Shown piece by piece: positions 19,245 through 27,037 of a stretch of 64,000 nt of DNA. The stretch lies in NCBI GenBank assembly GCA_027488835.1, contig JAIYAW010000002.1, positions 62,001 through 126,000 on the forward strand. Direction: 5' to 3'. The translations under genes were made by a program, and so were the position numbers. The notes under the pieces are model-generated. The model was given only the letters and a program-made list of their open reading frames with translations. It did no database searches and was not told where the DNA came from. Within the stretch, counting starts at the first letter, position 1. Each line of letters opens with the position of its first letter. This stretch comes from Bacteroidota bacterium. Its GTDB lineage: Bacteria > Bacteroidota > Bacteroidia > NS11-12g > UBA955.

Positions 19245-19290
19245 CTGATAACAAAAAAGGCTGCCCTTGGGCAGCCTTTTTTGTTATCAG
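19245..19290. terminator. Bidirectional intrinsic terminator, 22-base perfect stem
   Basis: The stem 19245-19266 pairs perfectly with 19269-19290 around a TT loop. The GC core GGCTGCCC is flanked by A and T runs, so it works for both the TonB receptor gene and the convergent universal stress gene, whose stop is 14 bases away. Confidence 0.93.
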
Positions 19291-19303
19291 GTTTTATTAA
19301 GAA

Positions 19304-20173
19304 TTAATAATCGTAGTTGAATGCAGTTTCACGTGGGTGAATGCACATTACGGCTACGTTGTTGGCTCTATTTACAATTTGTTGGGTAAGGGTTCCAATG
19401 ATGATTTCAGAGATGCCTTTTTCGGTATGTGTCATTGCCAAAATTAAGTCGGCATTTACAATATTTGCATAGTTGTGAATTTCAGTTGCGAAGTTGTCTA
19501 AAACGCCGTCTTTGAATTCATAAATTTGGTATTTTACATTTTTAGATTTCAAATCAAATTCAACTTGGGCAATGTTATTTTGGATTTTACGGTCTAAATA
19601 TTCATCGCTAGACTTTGAATAAACGACGTGAATTTCAGAATCGAATTTTTTAGCAACGTGGATGGCCCAATCCACTTTTTGACGGGTTTCAACGGTTAAG
19701 TCAATCGGCATTACAATTTTGCTATAACCTTTTGCCCCAATATTTGAATTTTTCACAACTACAACCGGAACCTCAGCATATTGAATGGTTCTAGAAGCGT
19801 TTGATCCAACAATTTGTTCCAAACCAGATGCACCATGGCTACCCATGATGATAGAATCAAAATGTTCTTCATTGGCAATTTCAGAAATGGCTTTGTACAC
19901 CTTTCCTTTGCCAATTCTATAAGAAGTTTTGATACCAGATGCTTTGGTTATTTCGTCGGCTTTCAATTGCAGTTTTGTTCCAATTGCATCCTTCATTACA
20001 TCAGATTGAGAACCAGAAAACAAACCACCTAAAATTCCTTCTTCGAATATAAAAAGAAGTGTGATTTCATTTTTATAGGCTTGAGCTACTTTAATTGCGT
20101 GCTGTAAAGCACATTCAGCAACATCAGAAAAATCTGTTGGTACCAAAATGTTGTTGTTCGTTTTTCTATTCAT
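19304..20173 (-). CDS. Universal stress protein with two UspA domains
   Basis: The 289 residues form two tandem Usp domains (about 1-145 and 150-289). The first has the start NNILVPTDFSDVAECAL and an intact ATP-binding signature GSHGASGLEQIVGSNAS. In the second the loop reads MTHTEKGISEIIIGTLTQQ, so the second nucleotide site looks degenerate. Such proteins are induced under stress or growth arrest, and their direct activity is often unknown. The start is ATG at 20173. Two overlapping consensus -7 boxes (TACCTTTG at 20194-20201 and TAGATTTG at 20202-20209) precede it on the minus strand, giving a leader of about 15-25 bases. Confidence 0.9.
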   Translation of the reverse strand: MNRKTNNNILVPTDFSDVAECALQHAIKVAQAYKNEITLLFIFEEGILGGLFSGSQSDVMKDAIGTKLQLKADEITKASGIKTSYRIGKGKVYKAISEIANEEHFDSIIMGSHGASGLEQIVGSNASRTIQYAEVPVVVVKNSNIGAKGYSKIVMPIDLTVETRQKVDWAIHVAKKFDSEIHVVYSKSSDEYLDRKIQNNIAQVEFDLKSKNVKYQIYEFKDGVLDNFATEIHNYANIVNADLILAMTHTEKGISEIIIGTLTQQIVNRANNVAVMCIHPRETAFNYDY

Positions 20174-20193
20174 AATCGTAAATAATTATAGTT

Positions 20194-20209
20194 CAAAGGT
20201 ACAAATCTA
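20194..20209 (-). promoter_or_regulatory. Tandem -7 boxes of the universal stress gene
   Basis: TACCTTTG (20194-20201) and TAGATTTG (20202-20209), both perfect TAnnTTTG on the minus strand and directly abutting. They lie 20 and 28 bases before the ATG at 20173. Confidence 0.5.
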
Positions 20210-20244
20210 ATTATGAAAAAAAATGACAGAAATCATAAAAGAGG

Positions 20245-20268
20245 AAAGCCCCAATGAACTGAGGCTTT
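20245..20268 (-). terminator. Weak intrinsic terminator after hemW
   Basis: AAAGCC / GGCTTT stem with a 12-base loop, followed on the minus strand by a short T-rich stretch. It lies 44 bases beyond the hemW stop. Confidence 0.45.
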
Positions 20269-20311
20269 ATTTCTATAAAAGGTAATTAATTCTTGATGAA
20301 TTTTACTAAAA

Positions 20312-21436
20312 TTAAATCATCAAGGTGGAAATAATATAATCGGAAATCAATTTTCCACTATTGGTTAAATAAAGCGCATTATTGCTTACTGTGATGTTTC
20401 CTTTTAATGATAGGTTATCGATGTTTTTTGATTGGTTTTTCTTCCAATTTGGATTTATTGTTTCAATATAATTCAAGTCAATTCCCTCCTTTGTGCGGAG
20501 TTTTGTCATTAAATATTCGTTGAATTTATTTTCAAATGTGAGTATTTCATTTTCCCAATAATCGGTTCCGTTTTCAATTCCCTTTATGTAAAGTGCGTTG
20601 TTTGAAACATTCCAACGGCGGCTATTTTGTCCATCAAAAGAATGGGCCGAAGGACCAATACCCAAATAAGGTTTGCCTGCCCAATAGTTTGAATTGTGAA
20701 CTGCTTTGTGACCAGGTTTGCAATAATTGCTGATTTCATATGCTTCCCAACCGTTTTTTGAAATATATTCTTGAAGGATATTGAATTGTGATTCCATTCT
20801 TTCGTCGGTTGGTGACAGTAAGATGTTTTTGCTAATTTGATTTGCTAGCTGCGTTTTTGGCTCAACGGTTAATGCGTATGCCGACAAATGTGTAATGCCC
20901 GCATTCAATGCCCAAGTTAATTCTGATTTCCAATCTTCGTCGGTTTTCCAAGGGCTACCGTAAATATAATCGATGGTGATGTTTTTGAAATTTGCATTTA
21001 GGGCAAGTTCAATGGCTGCTTTTGATTGAATGGCATTGTGGTTTCTATTCATGAACGTCAATTCGACCTCGTTCAGTGATTGCACTCCAATACTGAGCCT
21101 GTCAATGTTGAGCTTTTTCCAAGTTTCTAAAGATTCAGTGGTAATGTCTTCTGGATTTGCTTCTAAGGTGATTTCTTTTATGTCCCTCAAATTGAAATTA
21201 CTTTCAATAGTTTCGAAAATTTGTAGCAAATGGTTTTGATTGAGCAAAGAAGGGGTGCCTCCACCAAAATAGATGGTTTCAATAGGGGTGTTAAATAATT
21301 CCAACTTACGCTGCTTTAATTCAGTACAAATTGCATGAACCATTTGATCAACAATTTTTAAGGAAGTGCTGAAATGGAAATTGCAATAATTGCATGCTTT
21401 TCTACAAAAAGGAATATGGATATAAATACCTGCCAA
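20312..21436 (-). CDS. hemW: Radical SAM heme chaperone HemW
   Basis: A radical SAM protein of the HemN/HemW group that binds heme and a 4Fe-4S cluster and delivers heme to enzymes. The cluster motif CxxxCxxC is near the N-terminus (IPFCRKACNYCNFHFS). GGGTPSLL (SAM binding) and LSIGVQSLNE follow. At 374 residues it fits HemW and is shorter than true HemN. No ATG is in frame. I chose TTG 21436 because it gives MAGIYIHIPFC, the usual N-terminus. A TTG three codons earlier is the alternative. A near-consensus -7 box (GACCTTTG) ends 6 bases before the chosen TTG. It is divergent from DUF4271-hemD, making a small heme block. Confidence 0.9.
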   Translation of the reverse strand: MAGIYIHIPFCRKACNYCNFHFSTSLKIVDQMVHAICTELKQRKLELFNTPIETIYFGGGTPSLLNQNHLLQIFETIESNFNLRDIKEITLEANPEDITTESLETWKKLNIDRLSIGVQSLNEVELTFMNRNHNAIQSKAAIELALNANFKNITIDYIYGSPWKTDEDWKSELTWALNAGITHLSAYALTVEPKTQLANQISKNILLSPTDERMESQFNILQEYISKNGWEAYEISNYCKPGHKAVHNSNYWAGKPYLGIGPSAHSFDGQNSRRWNVSNNALYIKGIENGTDYWENEILTFENKFNEYLMTKLRTKEGIDLNYIETINPNWKKNQSKNIDNLSLKGNITVSNNALYLTNSGKLISDYIISTLMI

Positions 21437-21506
21437 TGTTTGCAAAGGTCTTGAATATTTATTGAAATCTAATTCCAGAAAATATCATTCTCAATAATTT
21501 ATCGAT

Positions 21507-21514
21507 TATTTTTG
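21507..21514 (+). promoter_or_regulatory. -7 promoter box TATTTTTG of DUF4271-hemD
   Basis: Perfect TAnnTTTG, 7 bases before the ATG at 21522. Confidence 0.6.
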
Positions 21515-21521
21515 CAGCAAT

Positions 21522-22481
21522 ATGAAACAAAATAAAACAATGAATTGGGGCTTAAAATGCCTTTTTGCTGTTTTTCTTTTGTTTTTTAGTCATGAGGGAC
21601 ATTCGTTTTCTCCCCAAGAAAAAGATAGTCTGGATATTCAAATGACAGATACGGGAACCAAGATTCACAAAATGTCTTGGCCCGAATACCATGCCTATTT
21701 GTTTATTGATTCTTGTAAAACGGATAGTTTGGTGAAAGTTTTAGAAAGTGCTGTTTCCATAAAATTACCTGAAAAAAGGGTAGCGCATTCACCGGATCCA
21801 TTCAATCCATTTATCCATGAAACCTATTTGCATGTTGCGCGGGGTAGGTTCTGGTTTTTTGGTTTAAGCTTATTTATAATATTGTATTTAATTTATTACA
21901 GGGCGGTGTTTTCAAAGCATTTAGAACTGAGAATGAAGAGTTTTTTGAAAAAATATTATTTTGAAGATTTGATCAATGAACAAAAAATAAGTTCTGTTGC
22001 GGGAAGTATCCATGCATACGTGATTGGCTTATTGGTTTTTTGCCAAGGGGTTTTATTGTATGTGATTACCTCAGAATATGTCGCTTTAAATAGTTTAATT
22101 ACATTCTTTGTAGCACTTTTGTTTGTATCCATCTTATTTCTTATTCACTATTTCATGCAGTTTACATTTACTTCGAGTTTAGAAATTGCAGATTTATGGA
22201 AACGTCAAATGCAACGTCAAATTAATGTGAATCTTGTTTTTGGCATTATAATGATCCCAGTTTTTATACTGATTTATTACAACGGCTCTCAATTACAGAA
22301 TATTAACTTGTCGTTAATCGTGCTCACAATACTCATAATTTGGATAATGACAAGGTTGATTGTACAATTATTGGGGCTATTTCAAGATAATTATCGTTCT
22401 TTCGTTGCAATTTTGTATTTTTGCACCTTGGAAGTTATTCCATACTTACTGCTTTTTAAATATATCAAAAGTAATTTATAG
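21522..22481 (+). CDS. DUF4271 membrane protein upstream of hemD
   Basis: The 319-residue protein has a cleavable-looking hydrophobic start (about 10-24), a soluble periplasmic-like region to about 105, and then several membrane helices (about 112-130, 162-185, 190-212, 235-255, 262-282 and 290-310). This is the Bacteroidota family DUF4271, often found directly before hemD, as here (2 bases to hemD). Its biochemical function is unknown. Co-transcription with hemD and the divergent hemW suggest a link to heme or tetrapyrrole metabolism, which is inference. The start is the first ATG, 7 bases after a perfect -7 box. Confidence 0.85.
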   Translation: MKQNKTMNWGLKCLFAVFLLFFSHEGHSFSPQEKDSLDIQMTDTGTKIHKMSWPEYHAYLFIDSCKTDSLVKVLESAVSIKLPEKRVAHSPDPFNPFIHETYLHVARGRFWFFGLSLFIILYLIYYRAVFSKHLELRMKSFLKKYYFEDLINEQKISSVAGSIHAYVIGLLVFCQGVLLYVITSEYVALNSLITFFVALLFVSILFLIHYFMQFTFTSSLEIADLWKRQMQRQINVNLVFGIIMIPVFILIYYNGSQLQNINLSLIVLTILIIWIMTRLIVQLLGLFQDNYRSFVAILYFCTLEVIPYLLLFKYIKSNL

Positions 22482-22483
22482 AT

Positions 22484-23245
22484 ATGACAGCCGAAAGAGA
22501 GATTAAAGTTAAGAGTATTCTGATCACTCAGCCACCACCAGAGCCGGGGAAAAATGTGTATGAGGAATTTGCTAAAAAACACAAAATCACAATAGATTTT
22601 CGTGCATTTATTCACATCGAACCGCTTACTCCAAAGGAAATTAGAAAACAAAAAGTAAATTTCGCTGATTTTACTGCCATTATTTTTAATTCAAAAAATG
22701 CGGTAGATTATTTCTTTTCGTTGGCTGCTGAAATGAAAATTGAAATGTCGGCGGAAACAAAATACTTTTCTATCAATGAAAATGTTTCTAATTACGTCCA
22801 AAAATATATTGTTCCTAGAAAACGTAAAATGTTTACTTCCAAAGGAAATGAAAAAGATTTTTTAACTTTATTCAAAACGCATAAAAAAGAAAAATTCTTG
22901 TTCCCATGTTCCGACATTCGTAAATCTAGCATTCCAGATTATTTTACTGAAAATGGATTTGATTTTTCAGAATGCATCATTTATAGAACTGTGAGCTCTG
23001 ATTTGAGCGATTTGAAAGAAGTATTTTACGATATCTTGGTGTTCTTTAGTCCTGCAGATATCAAAAGCCTTTACGATAATTTTCCAGACTTTATTCAAAA
23101 TAAAACCAGGATTGCTGGTTTTGGAGCCAGTACCCAAGCTGCAATTGCTGAACACAACTTAATCTTAGATATTACCGCACCTGCCCCTGGAATTCCAAGT
23201 ATGGTTGCCGCTTTAGAAGATTACGTAAGTCGCTGTTCTAAGTAG
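22484..23245 (+). CDS. hemD: Uroporphyrinogen-III synthase
   Basis: It cyclises hydroxymethylbilane with ring D inversion to uroporphyrinogen III, the branch point to heme, siroheme and cobalamin. The 253 residues fit the family, which is poorly conserved in sequence. Visible markers are the N-terminal VKSILITQPPPE, FTAIIFNSKNAVDYFF, FLFPCSDIRKSSIPDYF, VFFSPADIKSLYDNF and the C-terminal FGASTQAAIAEHNL. The N-terminus is slightly extended relative to E. coli. It overlaps the convergent methyltransferase gene by 8 bases at the 3' end. It is probably translated from the DUF4271 transcript. Confidence 0.9.
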   Translation: MTAEREIKVKSILITQPPPEPGKNVYEEFAKKHKITIDFRAFIHIEPLTPKEIRKQKVNFADFTAIIFNSKNAVDYFFSLAAEMKIEMSAETKYFSINENVSNYVQKYIVPRKRKMFTSKGNEKDFLTLFKTHKKEKFLFPCSDIRKSSIPDYFTENGFDFSECIIYRTVSSDLSDLKEVFYDILVFFSPADIKSLYDNFPDFIQNKTRIAGFGASTQAAIAEHNLILDITAPAPGIPSMVAALEDYVSRCSK

Positions 23246-24443
23246 GCTTTACGCATACCCAAGCCAAAAAGTCATTTCCCTTTTTCGTAAGTATTAAAAA
23301 GTGGGTGTCACTTTCTTTTAACCCCAAACTTTTTCTTATTTCTTCAGTAGACAGTTTGCATTCCCTTGCTGTAATTGAAGCCGCATCAATATTGAATTCA
23401 CTTTTTATGGTTTTGCCAATTTTATTCAATCCCCCCAAAATAGGTTCTTCATGAATAGGTAAAAACAATCGTCCCATTTCTAAGGGAACAATCACATTGC
23501 ATTTGAAAAAAGTATGTTGAATATTCAAAGGGGTGAATCCATCCAATTCATGCAAACTTCTATTCAATTTCAAACAAAGTAACCCACCATTAGGTTCGAA
23601 AATGTATTCTTGGGTTGATTTTGCCAAATGTCCCTCATCAAAAATAGAACTCGAATAATTGTATTGTGTTCCATCAATGGTTACCACTTCTCTTTTTGTT
23701 TTTGATTGACTATCTGTGAATTGAATATGAACCAAGAGCTCTTTTACCTCTTGTTTTACAACAACGGCGTAATAAGTTTTGTTGCCAGGTAGATGGGCTT
23801 CTATAAAATCGGCATCCACCATTGGACTCAACTTTATGAGCCAATTGAGATTTTGATTTTGAGCAATAATTTCAAATATGTTGGGACTGTAACTTGCAAC
23901 TTGATTGGTGATTCTGGTATTGCCGTCTCTCCGATCTGGGTCAATGTAAATTAAATCGTAATTGTTTAGCTCATTGTTCAATATGAAATCATTGGCGTCA
24001 GAGGTTTGTCGGTCAATTTCAACTTTGAGTTTGTCGAAATTGTATTTTGCCAAATGATTTAAGTTCGAATCAATATCAATGGAAGTAACCTCTGTGCCTG
24101 ATTTTGCCCAAGCCCATTCATCAACGCCAAGCCCTCCGGTTAGGCTTAAAAGCTTTTTTGAGGGAAAGAAATGGGCTTTCCAAATGGCAACATCCTCAGA
24201 AGTGCATTGCTCGTAAGCCCTTTTTTCGAGGATACAACCGGCATGAATAAAACTCGGAATTTTTTTCAGTGCTTTCTTCTGCAATTCATGTTGGGTGGCT
24301 GCAATAGGAAAGAAATCTCCATGTGATTTTTGGAGTTTGCCAAGGTTCAAAGGAAGTTCGCCGATTATTTTTGAATTTATTTCGGAAATCGCTTCTGATT
24401 TGGCATCAAATTTGTTTAATTTGCAGTAAATATAAGAAACCAT
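23238..24443 (-). CDS. PG_1098-type SAM-dependent methyltransferase with THUMP-like domain
   Basis: A 401-residue class I methyltransferase of the family typified by Porphyromonas PG_1098. It has an N-terminal helical part, a Rossmann domain with LLSLTGGLGVDEWAWAKSG (SAM motif I) and VTSIDIDSNLNHLA, the catalytic-loop motif YIDPDRRDGNTR, and a C-terminal THUMP-like region. Proteins of this kind are predicted to methylate RNA, but the target is unknown. The frame is open to a GTG at 24494. I chose ATG 24443 because the start MVSYIYCKLNKFDAK fits the family and a perfect -7 box (TAACTTTG) lies 8 bases upstream. Its ATG shares two bases with the ATG of the small lipoprotein on the other strand. 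Confidence 0.85.
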   Translation of the reverse strand: MVSYIYCKLNKFDAKSEAISEINSKIIGELPLNLGKLQKSHGDFFPIAATQHELQKKALKKIPSFIHAGCILEKRAYEQCTSEDVAIWKAHFFPSKKLLSLTGGLGVDEWAWAKSGTEVTSIDIDSNLNHLAKYNFDKLKVEIDRQTSDANDFILNNELNNYDLIYIDPDRRDGNTRITNQVASYSPNIFEIIAQNQNLNWLIKLSPMVDADFIEAHLPGNKTYYAVVVKQEVKELLVHIQFTDSQSKTKREVVTIDGTQYNYSSSIFDEGHLAKSTQEYIFEPNGGLLCLKLNRSLHELDGFTPLNIQHTFFKCNVIVPLEMGRLFLPIHEEPILGGLNKIGKTIKSEFNIDAASITARECKLSTEEIRKSLGLKESDTHFLILTKKGNDFLAWVCVKPT

Positions 24444-24561
24444 GAAAATTGCAAAGTTAATCGTCGTTGTTGGAATTGCCACACTTTTTATCACTTCTTG
24501 TGGAACTTCAAAAAAGAACCAGTGTCCTTCTATGGGTGCTAAAACTTTTAAAACCCGTTAA
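24442..24561 (+). CDS. Small lipoprotein, 39 residues
   Basis: A short gene with a textbook lipoprotein signal: M-K start, hydrophobic core LIVVVGIATLF, and lipobox ITSC with Cys20 as the lipidation site. A 19-residue hydrophilic mature part (GTSKKNQCPSMGAKTFKTR) contains one more Cys. After processing it would be a tiny lipid-anchored peptide. The ATG at 24442 overlaps the start of the divergent methyltransferase gene (CATG). ytxJ begins 9 bases after its stop, so it is probably the first gene of lipoprotein-ytxJ-thioesterase-smpB. Similar tiny lipoproteins are common in this phylum, mostly without known function. Confidence 0.75.
   Translation: MKIAKLIVVVGIATLFITSCGTSKKNQCPSMGAKTFKTR
24452..24459 (-). 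promoter_or_regulatory. -7 promoter box TAACTTTG of the PG_1098-type methyltransferase
   Basis: Perfect TAnnTTTG on the minus strand, 8 bases before the ATG at 24443 and lying inside the coding region of the divergent lipoprotein gene. Confidence 0.55.
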
Positions 24562-24570
24562 TCGTTCGCT

Positions 24571-24912
24571 ATGAACATTAAATGGAAAGTATTAAATTCC
24601 ATTGAACAGTTAGATGCTATCATTTCAGAATCTAACGACAAATCATCTGTAATATTCAAACATTCAACCCGTTGCTCTATAAGTACAATGGCGTTGAATC
24701 GCTTGGAGAAATTAGAAAGTGCCTTTTACGATAAGGCTAATTTTTATTATTTAGACTTGATTGCTTATCGCGATGTTTCTAACGCAATAGCCGAAAAATT
24801 AAGTGTTCACCATGAATCACCTCAGGTTCTTTGGGTTGAAAATGGGGATTGCACATACGATGCTTCGCACATGGAAATCAATTGTAAAGAGCTCGTGGAA
24901 CTCCTTAAATGA
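24571..24912 (+). CDS. ytxJ: Bacillithiol-system redox protein YtxJ (monothiol bacilliredoxin-like)
   Basis: A 113-residue thioredoxin-fold protein of the YtxJ family, linked to bacillithiol, the low-molecular-weight thiol of Firmicutes and many Bacteroidota. The active-site region is FKHSTRCSISTMAL (about 29-42), where the single conserved Cys35 of the TRCSIS motif would react with bacillithiol-mixed disulfides. SPQVLWVENG is the cis-Pro segment near residue 84. It overlaps the next gene by 4 bases (ATGA), showing translational coupling. Its presence implies bacillithiol synthesis genes elsewhere in the genome. Confidence 0.88.
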   Translation: MNIKWKVLNSIEQLDAIISESNDKSSVIFKHSTRCSISTMALNRLEKLESAFYDKANFYYLDLIAYRDVSNAIAEKLSVHHESPQVLWVENGDCTYDASHMEINCKELVELLK

Positions 24913-25307
24913 TAAACATTTTCGAAGTTGGAAATCAAATTCGCTTTGTTCATTTAGTTGAACAATCAGATTTGGCAACATTCGAAACAGGAAATGTGCA
25001 TCCATTTTATAGCACATTTGCACTTGGCAGAGATGCCGAATGGACCTGTAGGCAATTTGTCCTTCAAATGAAAGAAAACGACGAAGAAGGAATTGGTACA
25101 TTTTTAAATATCAGACATAAATCACCCGCAATGCTCGGCGATACAGTTGAATTTATTGCTACTATTTCTGTTCTTGAGGGACATCAAATCGATTGCACCT
25201 TTGTAGCGAAAGTGGGAGATAGAATTGTTGCCGAAGGCGAGCAAGGACAAAAAATATTAAAAAAAGAAAAGCTCGAAAGGCTTGTAAATCAAATCATCAA
25301 TGGCTAA
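24909..25307 (+). CDS. Hotdog-fold thioesterase, FlK-like
   Basis: A 132-residue single hotdog domain similar to the thioesterase family that includes fluoroacetyl-CoA thioesterase FlK. A conserved acidic/aromatic segment around FALGRDAEWTCRQF (about 37-50) and the catalytic-type HKSPAMLGDTVEF (about 69-81) are visible, with the expected helix between. The natural substrate in Bacteroidota is not known. Fluoroacetyl-CoA is unlikely, and an acyl-CoA housekeeping or detoxification role is inferred. It overlaps ytxJ by 4 bases and smpB by 8 bases, so all three are coupled. Confidence 0.8.
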   Translation: MINIFEVGNQIRFVHLVEQSDLATFETGNVHPFYSTFALGRDAEWTCRQFVLQMKENDEEGIGTFLNIRHKSPAMLGDTVEFIATISVLEGHQIDCTFVAKVGDRIVAEGEQGQKILKKEKLERLVNQIING

Positions 25308-25752
25308 GGGTATTAAGAAAATTGAAATTTCCAACAAACGTGCGAGATTCAATTTTCATATTGAGGAAACCTATGAGGCCGGAATGCAATTGGTGGGCAC
25401 AGAAGTGAAATCTATTCGCAATAACTCGGTCAATATGGGCGATGGATATTGTGTTTTACAAGAGGGTGAACTGTTTCTAAAAAACATCCACATTTCTGAG
25501 TTTAGTTTGGCAAGTTATAACAGCCATGAACCCATGCGCGATAGAAAACTTTTATTGAATAAGAGAGAATTGCGCAAAATTGAAATGAAAATCAAATCAA
25601 AAGGGTATACCGTTTTTCCTATTCGTTTGTACGAGAACGAACGTGGTATTTTCAAAATGGAAATCGGTTTGGGACAAGGTAAGAAAACCTTCGACAAGCG
25701 CGACGATTTGAAGGAGAAAGACATTGCCCGCGATATTCAACGCTACAAATAA
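25300..25752 (+). CDS. smpB: SsrA-binding protein SmpB
   Basis: It binds tmRNA and carries it to stalled ribosomes in trans-translation. The 150 residues match the family. AKGIKKIEISNKRARFNFHI opens the OB-fold, GMQLVGTEVKSIRNNSVNMGDGYC is the RNA-binding core (about 28-51), and the basic C-terminal tail (FDKRDDLKEKDIARDIQRYK) would fold into the decoding centre. It overlaps the thioesterase gene by 8 bases. It is convergent with the GDSL hydrolase, with the two stop codons directly adjacent (25750-25755). No ssrA gene is in the window. Confidence 0.96.
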   Translation: MAKGIKKIEISNKRARFNFHIEETYEAGMQLVGTEVKSIRNNSVNMGDGYCVLQEGELFLKNIHISEFSLASYNSHEPMRDRKLLLNKRELRKIEMKIKSKGYTVFPIRLYENERGIFKMEIGLGQGKKTFDKRDDLKEKDIARDIQRYK

Positions 25753-27027
25753 TTATTCTACCAGTAACTTGAATGCCAAGTTGTTGTTCAAGAATAAATA
25801 ATACATTCCAGATTTTACTTTTGGAATGTTGTATAAATGATTGGCTTCATTCACTTTTGTATCAACGATTCTACCGTGAATATCAATCAACTGAATTGTT
25901 TCTGATTTAGTTTTATTTGGCAGCACAATTTCTTTTCCAACTGTAGTTTGAATACATTTTAAACCAGTGGTTTTTTTAATTGCTTTTACCGATACAAATA
26001 CAAAATTCTGTTGGCTTGAATCGGTGCCGCAGGCATTTTTTACTTTTAAATAAAAGTGGCTATTCTTGCTGGTTTTGAATGAATCTATTGAAAAGCCGCT
26101 GCCAATTTTACTGTATTTGTTTCCCGTTCCTTTCACAAACCAATGGTAGTCTGCCCGTGGGTCTTTGCGTACCGCATTCAATGTAAGAACGCAACTGTCA
26201 CCACTGAGGTTTTTCACAATAGTGTATTCAAATTGCATGGGTACTTTGCAGGTATCGTGATTCCAATTTGAAATACTATCGTTAAAAACAGAGGTGGCAG
26301 TATTTTTAATTTTATTGTGGTTTGTTTGATTGAGCGAACCAACAAAGCAATTGTCATTGATTTTCTTTTGAAACAATGCTTGGTAAATGGTAAGTGCCGC
26401 CAAATGCGTTCCTTCAAATGATGGGTGACTTCCATCGCCTTGGTATAGGTTTATATTGGTAGTATCGCGAATGTCCCTCCAAATTGATCCAATTGGCGCA
26501 ACCCAAGTGTAATTGTCTTTTGCCATTTGAATATACCTGTCGCGGAGCAATTGGTTCATGCCTTTGAATGTGCAAACAGGCGGCCAATTTTGGCAATTTT
26601 GTGCATCTCCATCTTTTCTACCCCAGGTCATATAAAAAACAATTTTTGCAAATGGGTTGTTGTCTCGAATGCTATCAACCAATAATTTTGCAAACGGATA
26701 ACATTCGGTTTCAACTTGATCCGTTGGAAAAGAGGGGAGTTGACTTTGCTCTTGTAAAACAACTGCATCGTAATTTCTTTGTTGAATGAGCATTAACAAT
26801 TGTGGATCTTGAGAATGTCCTTGGAAAGTTCTTCCACCTGGCGCAAAACTTGTTACTTCAAACGTATCTCCTTGACTTGCCCCAACCAAACGAACCCAAT
26901 TGGGTAAGTCGTTTACTGCAGTGTAGCTATTTCCCACGAAGAGCACACTTTTAATTTTAACATTTTGGGAAAATCCTATTTGGCTGGTAATGAATGAGAA
27001 AAGGAATATGAAAATGATTTTGCGCAT
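25753..27027 (-). CDS. SGNH/GDSL-type hydrolase with C-terminal T9SS sorting domain
   Basis: A 424-residue exported protein. A signal peptide (about 1-20, ending GFSQ) is followed by an SGNH hydrolase domain. The nucleophile serine is in SVLFVGNSYTAVND (about 28-41), an Asn block is in FAPGGRTFQGHS, and the Asp-His pair is in GDGSHPSFEGTHLAA (about 198-212). A beta-rich linker with Ig-like features (ADYHWFVKG) precedes a C-terminal T9SS-like sorting domain (IQLIDIHGRIVD, SGMYYLFL) that lacks the usual YPNP start. It probably acts at the cell surface as an esterase or acetylhydrolase on glycans, with the substrate unknown. menD lies 10 bases upstream on the same strand. Confidence 0.85.
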   Translation of the reverse strand: MRKIIFIFLFSFITSQIGFSQNVKIKSVLFVGNSYTAVNDLPNWVRLVGASQGDTFEVTSFAPGGRTFQGHSQDPQLLMLIQQRNYDAVVLQEQSQLPSFPTDQVETECYPFAKLLVDSIRDNNPFAKIVFYMTWGRKDGDAQNCQNWPPVCTFKGMNQLLRDRYIQMAKDNYTWVAPIGSIWRDIRDTTNINLYQGDGSHPSFEGTHLAALTIYQALFQKKINDNCFVGSLNQTNHNKIKNTATSVFNDSISNWNHDTCKVPMQFEYTIVKNLSGDSCVLTLNAVRKDPRADYHWFVKGTGNKYSKIGSGFSIDSFKTSKNSHFYLKVKNACGTDSSQQNFVFVSVKAIKKTTGLKCIQTTVGKEIVLPNKTKSETIQLIDIHGRIVDTKVNEANHLYNIPKVKSGMYYLFLNNNLAFKLLVE

Positions 27028-27037
27028 ATTTTTGCTT

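Noticed and set aside
24444-24494. GTG 24494 as the start of the PG_1098-type methyltransferase
   Set aside because: The 17 extra residues are hydrophobic and not family-like, and a consensus -7 box lies between this GTG and ATG 24443, so transcription probably starts after it.
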